NCBI GenBank assembly: GCA_026182355.1
Contig: JAPFBL010000009.1
Location: forward strand, 620,001 to 684,000
DNA length: 64,000 nt
Source of the DNA: Hermatobates lingyangjiaoensis
Lineage: Eukaryota; Arthropoda; Insecta; Hemiptera; Hermatobatidae
Direction: 5' to 3'
Position numbers and translations under genes: made by a program. Of the stretch, positions 46,757 through 58,591 are shown piece after piece. Within the stretch, counting starts at the first letter, position 1. Each line of letters begins with the position of its first letter. A model generated the notes under the pieces. That model was not told the origin of the DNA, did no database searches, and saw only the letters and a list, made by a program, of their open reading frames with translations.

Positions 46757-46774
46757 CAAACCAGTTGACTGTCG

Positions 46775-46900
46775 TCCCTCCGTCAATTCACTTCTTCTCC
46801 TGAGGACGACCGCCATTACGGTCGAAATATTGAAAAGTGAGTCTTTGTTATGTTTCTGTTTATGTGTCACTGCTTATTTTATTGTTATATATATATATAT
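46775..46900 (+). repeat. Hammerhead-like terminal motif, family F
   Basis: CTGAGGA (46800-46806), C, GACC-GCCATTAC-GGTC, GAAA (46823-46826), then TATTGAAAAGTGAG. A 4-bp perfect stem II lies between the two core boxes. A (TA)n run follows. Confidence 0.6.
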
Positions 46901-46939
46901 AAATATGCTACAAAATTCGCGCTCCGTTCTTCGACGTGG

Positions 46940-47085
46940 GGAGATCTCTCTCACTTCGTCCTCTCTTCTAGTCTACTCCTGATGACGAACAACAGTTCGA
47001 AAAAGTGTTCTTTTTATTCTTTTTTCTGTGTCGTGCTTTGTGTAGTTTAATGTTATATATATGTATATATATATAAATATTGATA
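46940..47085 (+). repeat. Hammerhead-like terminal motif, family E
   Basis: CTGATGA (46979-46985), C, GAAC-AACA-GTTC, GAAAAAG. The first core box is the exact consensus, with a 4-bp stem closed by a tetraloop. Followed by GTTATATATATG, another (TA)n junction. Confidence 0.65.
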
Positions 47086-47089
47086 AAAA

Positions 47090-47385
47090 TATCGACCGTG
47101 GTATAGAAACAAAAATGTGGTTTATCGGGACTCGGTCAGTTCTTCAGGTTCAAATTAAACTCTCATTGCCAACGTTTCGGTTTTTATTTAAAACCTTTTT
47201 CATAGGCAAAAGTATAAATTTTGAAACAGAAAAACTAAGTATTACATTACAAATTATTTGACAAAGAAAAATCCACATACTATTTTTCTTTGTAAAATAA
47301 TTTGTAAAGTAATATATAGTTTTTCTGATTCAAAATTTATACTTCTGCCTATGAAAAAGGTTTTAAACAAAAACCGAAACGTTTA
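47090..47385. repeat. Family C terminal repeat and palindrome
   Basis: After ATCGACCGTGGTATAGAAAC and GGGACTCGGTCAGTTCTTC, the arms 47171-47272 and 47282-47383 form an imperfect palindrome of ~102 bp with a 9-bp spacer. Each arm carries CATAGGCA/TGCCTATG and AACGTTTCGG/CCGAAACGTT. Confidence 0.75.
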
Positions 47386-47734
47386 TTTTACTACAAAAGA
47401 TTAAATTGATTAAATTTAATTTTTCAAAAGATTAGCTAATGTCTAGTGGCCATTTAAGTTTTACAAGAATTGTGTACTTCTGAGAAGATGTATGGCTATC
47501 GTTTCAGAGCATACATGTGCCAGGTATTTGTAAACGATTCCTAATCGAAATAAACTTGAGTAAATCGAGATTTATAACTCAGGGCATCAACTCAGTTGAT
47601 TAGAATTCTGGCAGTTGACGAAAAAAACCCATTGAATTTTCTTTACCTAGTCAATTACCTCCCAAGCTGCTGTTGCCTGGAAAAGTTAATATTTTTAAAT
47701 TCAAATATATTAAATATCTGAGGTCACTCATCTG

Positions 47735-47925
47735 ATAAGACATTAAACCGTCGGTCCTGAATGTGCACGATGTTAGGTACTCGTTAAAGATCCCTAAAGA
47801 ATTATGCATAAATTATGACTCTCAATGTAGAATCAATCTTCATTGTGTGGTGTTACAAAAGGGCCAATATTCGGTCTATGTGTGTTTTCTTGTGGGACTG
47901 TCACTGCAACCTTAAATAAATATCT
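47735..47925 (+). repeat. tRNA-derived SINE, copy 8, 5'-truncated
   Basis: Core from TTAAACCGTCGGTCCTGAAT through GTTAAAGATCCCTAAAG and CTTCATTGTGTGGTGTTAC, ending GTGGGACTGTCACTGCAACC. The tRNA head is missing. Confidence 0.85.
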
Positions 47926-47934
47926 ATGGTAAAA

Positions 47935-47995
47935 CACTAACAAAGTTCACTTCTATATTTTGACATCCATCATTATCAGGAGGAAAAGACAAAAT
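47935..47995 (-). repeat. Hammerhead-like terminal motif (degraded)
   Basis: Minus strand: CTGATAATGATGGATGTCAA then AATATAGAAGTG; resembles the TCGAAATATAGTAG group with changes in both boxes. Confidence 0.35.
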
Positions 47996-47999
47996 TTCT

Positions 48000-48810
48000 G
48001 TACCAATCAAAAACAGAAAAATGTTGAAAACAATCACTTTAAGTATTGCTGCCACCACAAGAAAAGCAAGAATGGAAAAAATGAAGTTTTAATAAATATA
48101 AAACACAATAAAATAAAAGCCTGTAAAGATAAATTAAATAAGCAATAAAATTAATTTTAAAAATCCATTTTCTTGAACGCTTTTTTAAATACATATATAA
48201 ATTATATCAGCTTATTTTAATTTAATTTAAATATAAATATTAATGGATTCAGTTGTATTTTTATTGAATCAATTAAACTATAATGCTTAATATTTTAATT
48301 ATCTTTCATTAATAAATTCATTCAATATTCGATATATTTACTCCTACGTTTATCCAGAAAAAAACTTCATCCTTAATTCAAAGCCAATTCTTAACTCTTA
48401 TCTGGGTTAAATTAATTATTTAACTACTTTGGACGTTGTCTATTCTGATCACTGCTCTTATATAGAACAATATATAATTAACTTTAGTCTGAATATGGCC
48501 TCTGAGATTCTTATCTTGCACTCCTAACCTCCATTGGACGTGTAGGAGGCAGGGTATGTCCTACTCATTGAAAGTCATTGATCTAAAACCTGATTCCTTA
48601 TGTCGAGTTTCAACCTGATTTCACTGTTCTGTTTTCATTAAAATAAGTTCGGTTAACACTCTTAACTTAGACGAACGCTTCAAACTTGATTTAGATTCCT
48701 TTCCTTGTATTCAGTATGATGTCACGTATTCTTCTTCAATTTCTCTCTCACACTCTCTCTTCTTCTCAATAATCTTGAACGAAAGCAACCATGTTTGTTG
48801 TTACTATTCT
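48000..48810. other. AT-rich stretch, nothing recognised
   Basis: The frame at 47960-48148 is lysine/asparagine-rich low complexity. Confidence 0.4.
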
Positions 48811-48820
48811 CTATTTAAAT

Positions 48821-49475
48821 CGGAGTTTCCCAATTTTTTCATGGTGTTGACCTCATCCCAAAATATTTTTCTTAAGTTACATTAGTTACGTCAAGAAATT
48901 ACTTGACCTAGATAGAACTCCAATCAGGAATGTTTGTTTCCCACATAAGATGACATTCTTGAATAACTACTCGTAACTGTACGATGCAAATGAAATTATA
49001 GATTTATGACAGTTTGTCTGGGATTGTTATATTATATTTGTCATAATACCTCAAATGCAGCAAAATGATGAAAAATGTTTTATCTGTTAGTTTACTACTG
49101 TAGAATAACACATGAATATGCCAACATGCCTCTTTTACTAAAATGGATGACATTATTAAGAAGAATATCCTTGGTGAAAAGCAATACGTGTGTTGATATT
49201 AGGTTCAAATTTAGAGAGCTTAGCCACACCACCACTCTTTTCCAAGTTTAGTCTGTTCCTTTGATTTGTCGGAATTGCGTTTGCATGCGAAAACCAGCTT
49301 CAAACATGTACCTACTACTTAGGAACCCTTTTTTACTTTTCAGCTCTTTCGCGTATTCTGTTGCGAACACTAAATATTTATAGACCTCTCTTTCTCCAAT
49401 ATGAATTCATCGACTTGTAGTATATTCATCAACCTTGGCCCTCGAGGGTCGATATAGACCCCTTTGAGACCCGTG
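48821..49475. mobile_element. hAT-type non-autonomous element (MITE), probable
   Basis: Left end CGGAGTTTCCCAATTTTTTC and right end, read inward on the minus strand, CACGGGTCTCAAAGGGGTCT fit mutated hAT ends. They are flanked by ATTTAAAT (48813-48820) and TTTTAAAT (49476-49483), an 8-bp duplication with one mismatch. The 655-bp interior shows no transposase motif. Confidence 0.6.
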
Positions 49476-49484
49476 TTTTAAATC

Positions 49485-50540
49485 CAGAAATAAGAGAGTT
49501 ATGTTCACTTTTCATCAAATAATGATGATGAAATTCCCACATTACCTTTTTGCCTCAGATATATCCGCCATATTTCATGTTTTTCCTAAATTATTAGTAA
49601 ACTACTTTTCATTAAAATGTTTATTCCAGTAGCCTAATAATATTCACATAATCGAATGCACCATACGTGATGCCAAAAGGAATCATTAAACGCGAAACGG
49701 TCTAACAATTTTCTCTCGTATCAAGCTATTCATCTTAATATTTGAGATGTGTCTATTAATTTGAAATAAACATGTTAAAGGTAGAAAAAACAAGCTAAAC
49801 AATCTCCAAAGGGTGATAATTAGTGGCTAATCTTAGTAAGGACTATTTAATTATTGTAATTTGTAGACAATATCTTCACCCAGATTCAGCTTCCCTGCTT
49901 AGTTAGTCTTTAGAATTATTCATTTAATTCATTTTTCAGCAATTAATTGGATATAAAATGATCACAAATTAAAACTTATAAATTTTCATTAGGAACCACA
50001 GCAGCTTGTAACCCGGCCATTGATCTTTTTTTTTTAACTTTGTAACACAATAGGTACTAATAAATACAATAAGAAATTAGAACGGTTTTTCAAAAGAATC
50101 TTGTTTCCATGATTTTTGAAGAGAGAGCAAGTAAAACTATATTGATTACCAGTTATCTATCTAGGCTTGGCAAGTAGCATTTTTTATGTTAATAAAAAAT
50201 TTGTGGAACAAAATTAACATACCGGTTTTTAAAAGTAAGCCTACAAAATCAATTTCAATAATTGAATAAAATTATTTGTTACTTTGAAGATAGCGTCTTT
50301 AGAAGATGATTATAATCAGCTGATCATTGACTATCTTTAACTTGTGATGTCCAGAAATTCTATGACAAATATCTTGTTAAGCCTCCTTTTAAATATATTT
50401 TACTGAGAGGAGTAGTTATTGAACCTAATTCTGTGAATTATCTCGAAAAGTTTACTGAATTTTCTTTAAGATTATTTTAGAAGGCATGAAAGAGGTTTAG
50501 TTTTAAGTAGAGAGAATCTAAAGCTTCTTTCATGATACGT
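49485..50540. other. AT-rich stretch, nothing recognised
   Basis: No motif recognised. Confidence 0.4.
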
Positions 50541-50559
50541 TGAAGTCACATACCATTAG

Positions 50560-52450
50560 GCATACATGGCATGGCATTCCTCCCCATGGTCATCAAAGAT
50601 AACACTCATGATGCTCATCTGCTTCCTCATCAATGAGGTTCTTCCCAAAAATCTGAAATTGCCCTTGAGTTGTGATTAACTTCAAACCTCATTATCTTAC
50701 AGGTCAACGATCTAAAATCCTATTTTCCTGACTGGATACAGTCTATGAGAGGTTGATACTGCTAAAATTAAAAATTTTCTGTTTTTTCTAGTTTGATGCA
50801 TTTGAGTTGTTTAAACTATACTAGAAAATTCACGGACTTCTACAGTTCAGACTTGAATCAGATGAAAGATTGATTCAATGAAAGATTCAAGCAAAGGCCA
50901 TGTTCCTGGCCTTCACCTTACAGATAGTTTGGCAGAAGGGACTGTTGTATAAGCTGAGAAATTTCTCCCAAACATACATTTCTTTGTGACCATTAACCAC
51001 CCTATTGCTCTAGTGTACTGATGCTATGAGCTTATCAGAAGGACGTGTGCTAAGTCCCATTCTTTATTCTTTTTACACTTACGACTTACCGAACTCCCCT
51101 AAAGTTCTGTTCTCCATTTCCCTTAAGAAAAGTTAAGCCTTCCTGATACTCTTTGCTGATGATGTTGCGGTAGCTTTTAGTACACCAGTGATATGTTTAC
51201 CATGGGTGAGTTACAAAACAAAATTTGCCACATTTCTCAATGGTTTAAAGTTGAGAACTTTTAGTGCAACAAGCAAGAAGCCAGAAGAAGACAGTTCGAA
51301 GGAACAACCTTTTGTGTTCATAAGTGGCCAATTGATACATAAAAAAATCATAGGATAAATACCTGGATATTACAATCGAATACAGGCCCACCTATAAATA
51401 CCTTCTCAAACAAATATAAATTAAGCCTAACCCTGATGCCAAATTTATAGCCTATTCTAAAATCCAGGAATGCCCCACGGCAGTGAAAGATCTCATTTAT
51501 AAGGCCATAATCAGAACTGCTACAACTCATGTAGGTTAAACCTGCTTCTAGGCCGTAAAAAATAATAGCAACATAGTCCAAAATAAGTGTGGTTTTCTTA
51601 TGATTGAGGCATCGTGGTGTGACTGCAAGACTGGATGGCCAAAAAAAAAAACTTCCTAACGAGGCAAGAAGCTACAGAAATTTACTTATTGGTCTTACGG
51701 TCACAATAGCACAGATAAGCCATCAGGAGTAAGTCCATGATCTAGAACTGCTGATTCAAAGTTGCCACGTTACTGCACCGAATGATTTCTTCATCGTTGG
51801 TCTTTGACAGGATTACTTGAATAGATAAAGTAATGTTGTAGTCAGTGCATGTTAATTTACGAACTCTCCCTAGGGTTTTGAAGATAGACCTCCCCACATA
51901 AACATATATATTCTGAAGTTCCCTAGAAGCTTCAATAAGTATGTTCCATTTAGAAATTTTTCTACTTTTAACATTTGTTAACTGCATATCGTCCAAGATT
52001 TTACCCAAATTAACTATGATAATCATTTAATAAAAATTAAATAAATCAGTTTGTTTTATGTAATAATCACTTTGAAATCAGTTTGCTTGAAGTATCTGAG
52101 TACAGCTCTACAGGAAGGGTTCACCAAGCCCAGCAGGTGGAAACCGGAGCAGGCTATTACTCAAAATTGGTCCAAGGGTCAGCAGTCGTTGGCCTCCACT
52201 CCAGTCATTTTGACTATAAGTCATGGTCATCAGATAATCGGTGCTCTCAAGCAAGTTTATGTTTTATCTATTCACAATCTGCTGCCCATGCGGTTTCCGC
52301 CAAGAAACCACCCTATGGCAAACTCATGTAAAAAAGTTAGACAACGCAGGCTTCAAAATCATCTTGCTGTCGTGTCACCTCGGAGCAGAAACAAGCAAGT
52401 CAACAACCTGGATAAACAAGGCACTAGTTGCCGCAGCTACACACGAATAT
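50560..52450 (+). pseudogene. Jockey-like LINE remnant: endonuclease tail, reverse transcriptase, RNase H
   Basis: Plus strand, in order and across several frames. LEL-stop-LTSNLIILQ (about 50668-50706) resembles the end of an apurinic endonuclease domain (LELSSDHNPIIL). VWQKGLLYKLRNFSQTY (about 50927-50978) matches FD.VWH.GLLYKL. SEGRVLSPILYSFYTYDLP (about 51033-51090) matches G.PQGSVLSP.LY..Y..DLP. LFADDVAVAF (about 51148-51180) holds the catalytic DD. LIYKAIIR (about 51490-51515) follows. GAGYYSKLVQG and FIYSQSAAHAV (about 52146-52295) resemble RNase H. Many stops and frameshifts, plus a large loss between endonuclease and RT, make it a dead copy. The RNase H part is the least certain. Confidence 0.75.
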
Positions 52451-52529
52451 CTCGATAGTCTCATTTATACAAAAATTCATAATATGGTAAATTCACCTGC
52501 GCTTTTTTTTTTAATTTTGTAATTTTACA

Positions 52530-53060
52530 GCACGCTACGTCAATGGCACAACCCATTCTTGTCAATAATTAGGTTTATAATGTCTCATGCATTCCTTATC
52601 ATCTTTTTTTGTAGTTTTAAGTAAATTATGTCTTACTTTGTTTAAATTTTTTTCATTTTTCTTATTAAATTTCGTGTCAAAATTTTGCTCAAATTCCCCA
52701 TACTAGTTCCTTTAAATTATCATAAGTGTCTTCATTTATAATTTGCCTTTTCTTAGTGAAAAGACCGTTGCTGTTGTCATCATTCATTGAATGAATAAGT
52801 TTCTTGATTTTCTTTTCAAGATGGCTTGTTTTGAGACGCTTAGTCGAAACCCATTTCAATTTAGTTTAGTCTTAGTTACAGCTGGTATGTGGGTTAAAAT
52901 TTAATACAATAAGTTTTTAATATGGGGTGAAAATATCGGTGTTTTCATCACCTATATAAGTTATAGATTTTTAGTTTACTGATATTAATTTTATAATGTA
53001 TCTTATAGTATTGATCAGAAGAGACGTGGTCACAAGAATATGATGGCAGGAACATAAAAG
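52530..53060. other. AT-rich stretch, nothing recognised
   Basis: No motif recognised. Confidence 0.35.
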
Positions 53061-53088
53061 CGAGAAATTAGAAGAACTTTCCCATGTC

Positions 53089-53310
53089 ATGTCGTTGGTG
53101 ACCACGAAACATTGCTTCATCCCACCTTCACGATATCGCACAGGAGATGCAGTTCAGCGCTCCTTATGTACAAAAGGTAGAATGGATGGAGCCACTTTTC
53201 TACCTGCCGAGTACTTGATGAAAACCAGAGATGACCCAGTTATTCAACTCAAAATCCTATTGGTCAGTGAGACGCTGAGTGTCCATATTCCACGGGTTAG
53301 TTTTGGATGA
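53089..53310 (+). other. Open frame, unassigned
   Basis: About 73 codons in GC-richer sequence (contains RYRTGDAVQRSLCTKGRMDG). No family recognised, no clear splice junctions. A CATAAAAGCG element lies upstream near 53053. Exon, old retroelement or chance. Confidence 0.2.
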
Positions 53311-53319
53311 AGTAGCCTA

Positions 53320-55640
53320 ACATTACATTATCATTCCTTATACCAAGCTGTTCTACATTAAAACCTACTCCTCTGAAATTTCAACGACAAAAAAACTCAT
53401 ATTAGGTATTGCGTAATATGAATGCTGAATGATAAAAATTTCATGAATTTAATATATTGGATGAGAGAATATGATAACAGCTTATCGGTGTTTTCATAGT
53501 TCCATCTGCAGCACCTTGTCAGCTTTTCTAGAAGAATGAATCCATTTTGGTTTTAACTGACGCAATGGATATATCCACAATTAAATAATTGTAATAACTA
53601 AATTATCTTTGAATTTTATAATAATATTCTAAAAAAATTGACTATACGTCTACCCGACAGCCATATTAAAATATATCTAACATTAAATGTGTTATCAACG
53701 AGAATTTAAAGTAAAATAAGTAGCTCACTCCATTCACATGCCACCCTTTTTATTTATTAAAATAACTTTACTAAGAGTTATAAATTTTATTATTTTATTG
53801 TTGTAAATTAATATTTTTCAATTGAAATGTCATTTCAATAATTAATGGATGACTGGTCCTTTTTAAATACAATAATTCCAAAGTTTTCGTTCTCTGTTAA
53901 TCTCTTTCTTACCTGTTATTTGTATTTAATTAAAATAAAAAATATAGCCTTCATTAATATTATGTGATGCTATACGAATACTATTAATGCTGCGAATACC
54001 TGAAGATATAAGATATAAGTTCTTTCAAGAAACGACTTCTTTCTCCATAGACAACTTTGTTACAATCTTTGAACTTTATTGCATATACGAGTATAACATT
54101 ACTCTATAACATTATACTCGTATAACATTACTCTATAATTCTTGTAAATTTGAAAATAGAGATTCCAATTTGAAAATATAGTTGAAAGTTGTACTTAATG
54201 TATAAAAAGGAACAATAATCATATTTGGTAAAAAAAAATTGAATTTAAGTGTATGATTTCAGAATATATATATATCTGACTTGAGTCACCTTCAAAGTAT
54301 TGATTTCAAAAGTTATTACAGCAAAACTTTTATTCCTTTTAATGTAAGACTGTGGTGTGGAAACCAGTTATCATAAGCCGGAAGCAACCTCGCCTATCGT
54401 ACGATGGTGCGCAATAGAGCTATAGTGGCATGAACTTCGTTGCAGTAAAGATAACCTTATCATAGGTGATTTAGATTTGTTGCAAGTACATGTTACTCAT
54501 ATTATTTAACATATCTATTTTAGTTTACTATCTTGAATGAAAATTTTATTCCAAATATTTTAAATATATATTTCAACTCTACCAACAATGCAAGCCCTAT
54601 TGTAACCATAAGTAGTTAAATAAGTTGTAACATATTCTTGCTAACTTACAAAGTCCCTTCACATGTTGCGAAAACACGATGAAAATGATAATTGAAACTA
54701 ATCTTCGTCTTTTAGTAGTAATTTTCAATATTGAATTATTGCTTTAACAATATTTTTTTTTGAATTTTCAAAGATTTATGAAGTTCTAATTTGTTCGAGT
54801 TTAAAGTATAATATGGTTTTCTAAAGCAAAAAAAAAGTGAACCTATCTTCCCTCTTACCAGGAGAACATTTTTTTTTAGAAATTTTTCTTTTTAGATGAT
54901 TTTTAGAACATTTTCCTTCTTGTAGTTTACTTTTTATTGATAAATATTTCATCTTATTGAATTAACATTACAACACTTCCATATGTATATTTTCTTTTTT
55001 TTTTTAACTTTCATACTCTAGGAAAAAGAACTACTTTTCATTATGTACATAAATTGTAAAAACTCGAATATATTAGAAAAAAAAGATAAAGAAAATGCTA
55101 TAGAGTGGAGTTTAGATTGTCGAAAGTCGAAATAAAGGCAAAACGAATTTTGTAGCTAACATATTAAAGAAAATCTAGAAGAAATAAAAAAGAAAAGTTG
55201 AAAGGATTAGTAGATTTGAAATAGGTTTATTGTGAGCAGATTTATTGATTTATTTAAACACAGATCAAAATCCAGTTTGCTTGATTTTGAAATCCAATAA
55301 ATCATAATAAAGTTATTGAGTTCTCTGTCATCTCCTAAGGACAGATTCAAAGGAAGGAAGGAACAGTTTACCACTGATGAAGTGCATACTAGTACGAATT
55401 ATATGAATTACGCTTTAATATATTAACTAAAATGAAAGTGGCTTAGCTAGACAGTAGCTTACTTTCACAACCATGGAAGCCTATTTTTCCATTCACTTAA
55501 ACCACTGGTCATCGAACTATGACCCGTGGTTTGGGTACGCCGTTGAGGTCAGTTCATTCGGTTCAAACCGAATTTCAACACGATTCAGTGAAATGGAGTC
55601 AGACCAGTAATTTATATATTAATTAAGATTTCGGTGTTCT
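53320..55640. other. AT-rich stretch; short tandem repeat near 54.1 kb
   Basis: ACGAGTATAACATTACTCTA is nearly repeated about 30 bp later (54086-54140). A GC-richer patch at 54350-54450 is unassigned. Confidence 0.4.
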
Positions 55641-55645
55641 AACCT

Positions 55646-55756
55646 TAAGTTAGGTTGCAATGACAGCAATACTGATTGGCCCTTGTAATACCACACAATG
55701 AACATCCTACATTGAGAGTCCTAATTTTACCTAACTCAAATGTATTTAGAGTAAAA
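55646..55756 (-). repeat. tRNA-derived SINE, copy 9, 3' end only
   Basis: Inverted tail: TTAAGTTAGGTTGCAATGAC, GATTGGCCCTTGTAATACCA, CACAATG, GAGAGTCCTAATTTTACCTA. 5'-truncated. Confidence 0.75.
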
Positions 55757-56090
55757 TGAATAAAATAGCTTATTCAAAACGTCGAAATAAAACATCAATA
55801 AAAGTATTTTAAGTTTTCTTGGACGATTGTCTTCTTAGAAACGAACATGCAAAATAGTCGTGAATCGAAAAGAAACCTTTTTACAAGCAAGTTTTTCTGA
55901 GAATGACTCTGTTACTGGTGCAAGTAAAAAAATATGAATACGATGACATAACTAAGAAAAGAGTTTACTAAGCTGATTAGATTGGAAGTATCAGCAATTC
56001 TCATGGTCGGATGTAGCAGTTACAAGAAACTACCGATGACATCTTAAAAGCTTAACATTAGTTAAGTTGCTATTTCATGTTAATTTATTG

Positions 56091-56092
<2 letters not shown>

Positions 56093-56142
<50 letters not shown>
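56093..56142. repeat. (TA)n microsatellite, about 50 bp
   Basis: Pure TA array, the longest in the window. Confidence 0.95.
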
Positions 56143-56145
<3 letters not shown>

Positions 56146-56234
56146 ATCAGCTACGTAAAATTTTAAACACTCTCACTCAGAAATTACTTCCTGCTTTGTA
56201 TGATTTTTAAAATTTAAATATGTCAGCACACACT

Positions 56235-56290
56235 TACAGTATCTAATTTTCAGTTTGAAGTGTCTTCAGGAGAGATAAGAGAGGGAAACT
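56235..56290 (-). repeat. Family D terminal motif (degraded)
   Basis: Minus strand: CTCTCCTGAAGACACTTCAA then ACTGAAAATTAG, compare CTCCTGAAGACAAATTGCCC at 34.1 kb. Confidence 0.35.
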
Positions 56291-56454
56291 AAGCGCACTG
56301 GTTCAGAAAAAGTTGGAGACCAACAATGTTGCCACATACGCGCCCGATCACAGAGAATAAGGTAGGCAGGAATCAATTTATAATTAAATTTCGTATGTAC
56401 TTTATGTACATTGAATTGTATTTGTCCTATTCAGATCGTATTTCCATCGAAAAA

Positions 56455-56456
<2 letters not shown>

Positions 56457-56494
<38 letters not shown>

Positions 56495-56703
56495 CCTCAT
56501 TAAAGATCTTGCCAACATTAAGTTTAGTATGTTTCCTACATACCTTTTCAAGGTTTCGAATGGTACCTTTCCATCTCTGTGGTACCATATAAATTAACTC
56601 ACCGATTTTTTTATCTTTCATTGTATTTTTTCATATTATATTTCCGACGTTGGCAAGATCTTTAATGAGGTATGTTTAAAAGAAGGTCTGCTCCCAAAGT
56701 ATA

Positions 56704-56738
<35 letters not shown>
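56457..56738. repeat. Inverted repeat between two (TA)n blocks
   Basis: TACCTCATTAAAGATCTTGC (from about 56493) is exactly inverted as GCAAGATCTTTAATGAGGTA (ending about 56671). (TA)n runs lie at about 56457-56490 and 56707-56738. The centre holds a smaller GGTACC...GGTACC pair. It resembles the other foldbacks but has no clear hammerhead-like box. Confidence 0.65.
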
Positions 56739-56740
<2 letters not shown>

Positions 56741-57050
56741 ATGTCACAATATGCACGCAAAATAAATATCAAGGTTCAAAATACAGTAAGAAGAATCAGA
56801 AAAATGACTAAGAACTTTCAACCAAAACATCAGTCTTCGTCCAACTGATATAACGGAGACCACTTGTTTCCTTAGAAATATCTCAGTCATTTTTCATCTT
56901 TGTCACTTAAAATACTTTTTTAGGATACCTTTTTACTCTAATCCTTTCTCTATATATACACTTAAAATGATCAAACCACAAGAAGAAAATGGAAATGGTT
57001 TGATCATTGATTGTTATTTCACGTGTTTATGTGAATCTTTTTATACACTT
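56739..57050 (-). repeat. Family B terminal repeats (degraded) and small foldback
   Basis: AAAGATGTCACAATATG, AGAACTTTCAACCAAAACAT and GTCTTCGTCCAAC (56737-56842) correspond to family B. At 56969-57032 GATCAAACCACAAG and TGGTTTGATCATTGATTGTT form a short inverted repeat of the same family. Confidence 0.5.
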
Positions 57051-57234
57051 ACAAGTATATTTTATTTTTCTTTCTTTTACATTTTTTTCCAATTCCCTTT
57101 GATTCTTTTATATTCACCCTACTTGTACTCCATATCTAAACTTCTGTTTCATCTTCTCTTAATACTATTACCTTAAGACCGGGTGCTTGGAGCAGCACTG
57201 GCGATACCAGGTAGGTTACTTGCCGTTGCGTCTT

Positions 57235-57385
57235 CAACGTACTTGGTCTCCCTTTTTCTTTTCTCCTGAAGACGGATTGCCCAAGAATTTGAGTTTATAT
57301 GTGTGTTTCTTTATTCTGTGTGTTAATCTTGTGAATTTTGAACTGGTATTGTGTCCAGTTTGGATTGTATTTTCGTTTATCAAGT
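57235..57385 (+). repeat. Family D terminal repeat
   Basis: CTCCTGAAGACGGATTGCCC, AAGAATTTGAGTTTATATG and GTGTCCAGTTTGGATTG match the right arm of the 34.0-34.2 kb foldback and the flank inverted near 33.98 kb. Confidence 0.55.
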
Positions 57386-57460
57386 AAATATATATACATA
57401 AACTAGAATTTTCAAAAGAAAATTTTGAAATTTTCTTTATTATATAAACGACAGGATTAT

Positions 57461-57605
57461 ATATATATATAAAGATTTCACATAAACACGTGAAATAACA
57501 GTCAATGATCAAACCACAATATGAAATAGGGAAAATAGTCTTGTTTTTCTTTGAAGAAGATTTTTGATCTTTTATATATATATATATATATATATAAACA
57601 CGTGA
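57461..57605 (-). repeat. Family B terminal repeat with (TA)n
   Basis: TATATAAAGATTTCACATAA, ACACGTGAAATAAC and TCAAACCACAATATGAAATA are almost identical to 1220-1280. A second (TA)n lies at about 57572-57596. Confidence 0.6.
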
Positions 57606-57609
57606 AATA

Positions 57610-58585
57610 AAACTCAAATTCTAAACGTTAGTATCAGTTTTAAGAAATATCTTAGTATTATTTCTCATTTCTTACTGTGGTTTAGACGTTTTTATATATT
57701 AGTCGATCTGTACAAATAAAAAAAATTAATACTTGTGTTGAATTATTGGTGTCCGTTTCAGCTAGTTTCTCATCAATCAAAGGATATATACGATCTAATA
57801 GATGACTGTTTAAGTATGATATCATATTGAATAATTTGAAAACATATATATTTAAGTTAAATGGCTTTGCTCATTTGCCATAACAAGAGTTATTATGGAC
57901 AAGGGCTATTGAAAGGCGTGACATGAAGTGTGACTGAGAGGCAGATACCGGTGGAATATAATAATCTGCGATTAAGCCTGACTCACTGCCGTCTGATTCA
58001 TGACACGACTGTTTGCAAATATTCTGTATACAGGTTACTGCGTTTTCACACGAAGAGGTGGTACAACTACTAGCGCTCTCCGCAGGCAGCCTTCAACTGT
58101 GTCCAACAATGCAATTTCAATGGAAAACACTGACTCATGCCTTTCAACCACATGTAAACATGCTTACTGACTGTATCCATTACATAACTTACAATAGGCA
58201 TTCTACCGTTACTAATTTCCCTTTTTGATTACTTGTTGAAATATTTTATTTTCCCATGTAAAATACATATAATCATATCTAAAGATGCCTTTTAAAAAAG
58301 GATTGAAAACCCTATTACGTGTCGTTAGCTAAACACTATTGCAATTCTTTTTACATCAAATCCTTTTCGTTAAGCAAATGTACCATTTTATCGCCCAACA
58401 GTCTGAACAAAATATTTTCAATGAACGTAATGAAAGCTAATTAGGTCAATCTAATCGACCAGATGAATCACTTGCTATCCTTGCAAGAACTCTCACCTGA
58501 CTTAGTGTTAACCACACAACGCTATAATATTTATGGTCAAAGACAGTTTTGAAACTGTGGCGAGATCTTGTTACTAATAACATGA
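57610..58585. other. Unassigned stretch, one candidate unique segment
   Basis: 58013-58228 (plus) is an open, GC-richer frame containing FSHEEVVQLLALSAGSLQLC with no recognised family. TTCTGTATACAG just inside its start (58021-58032) resembles a splice acceptor. Confidence 0.25.
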
Positions 58586-58591
58586 CAGCTA

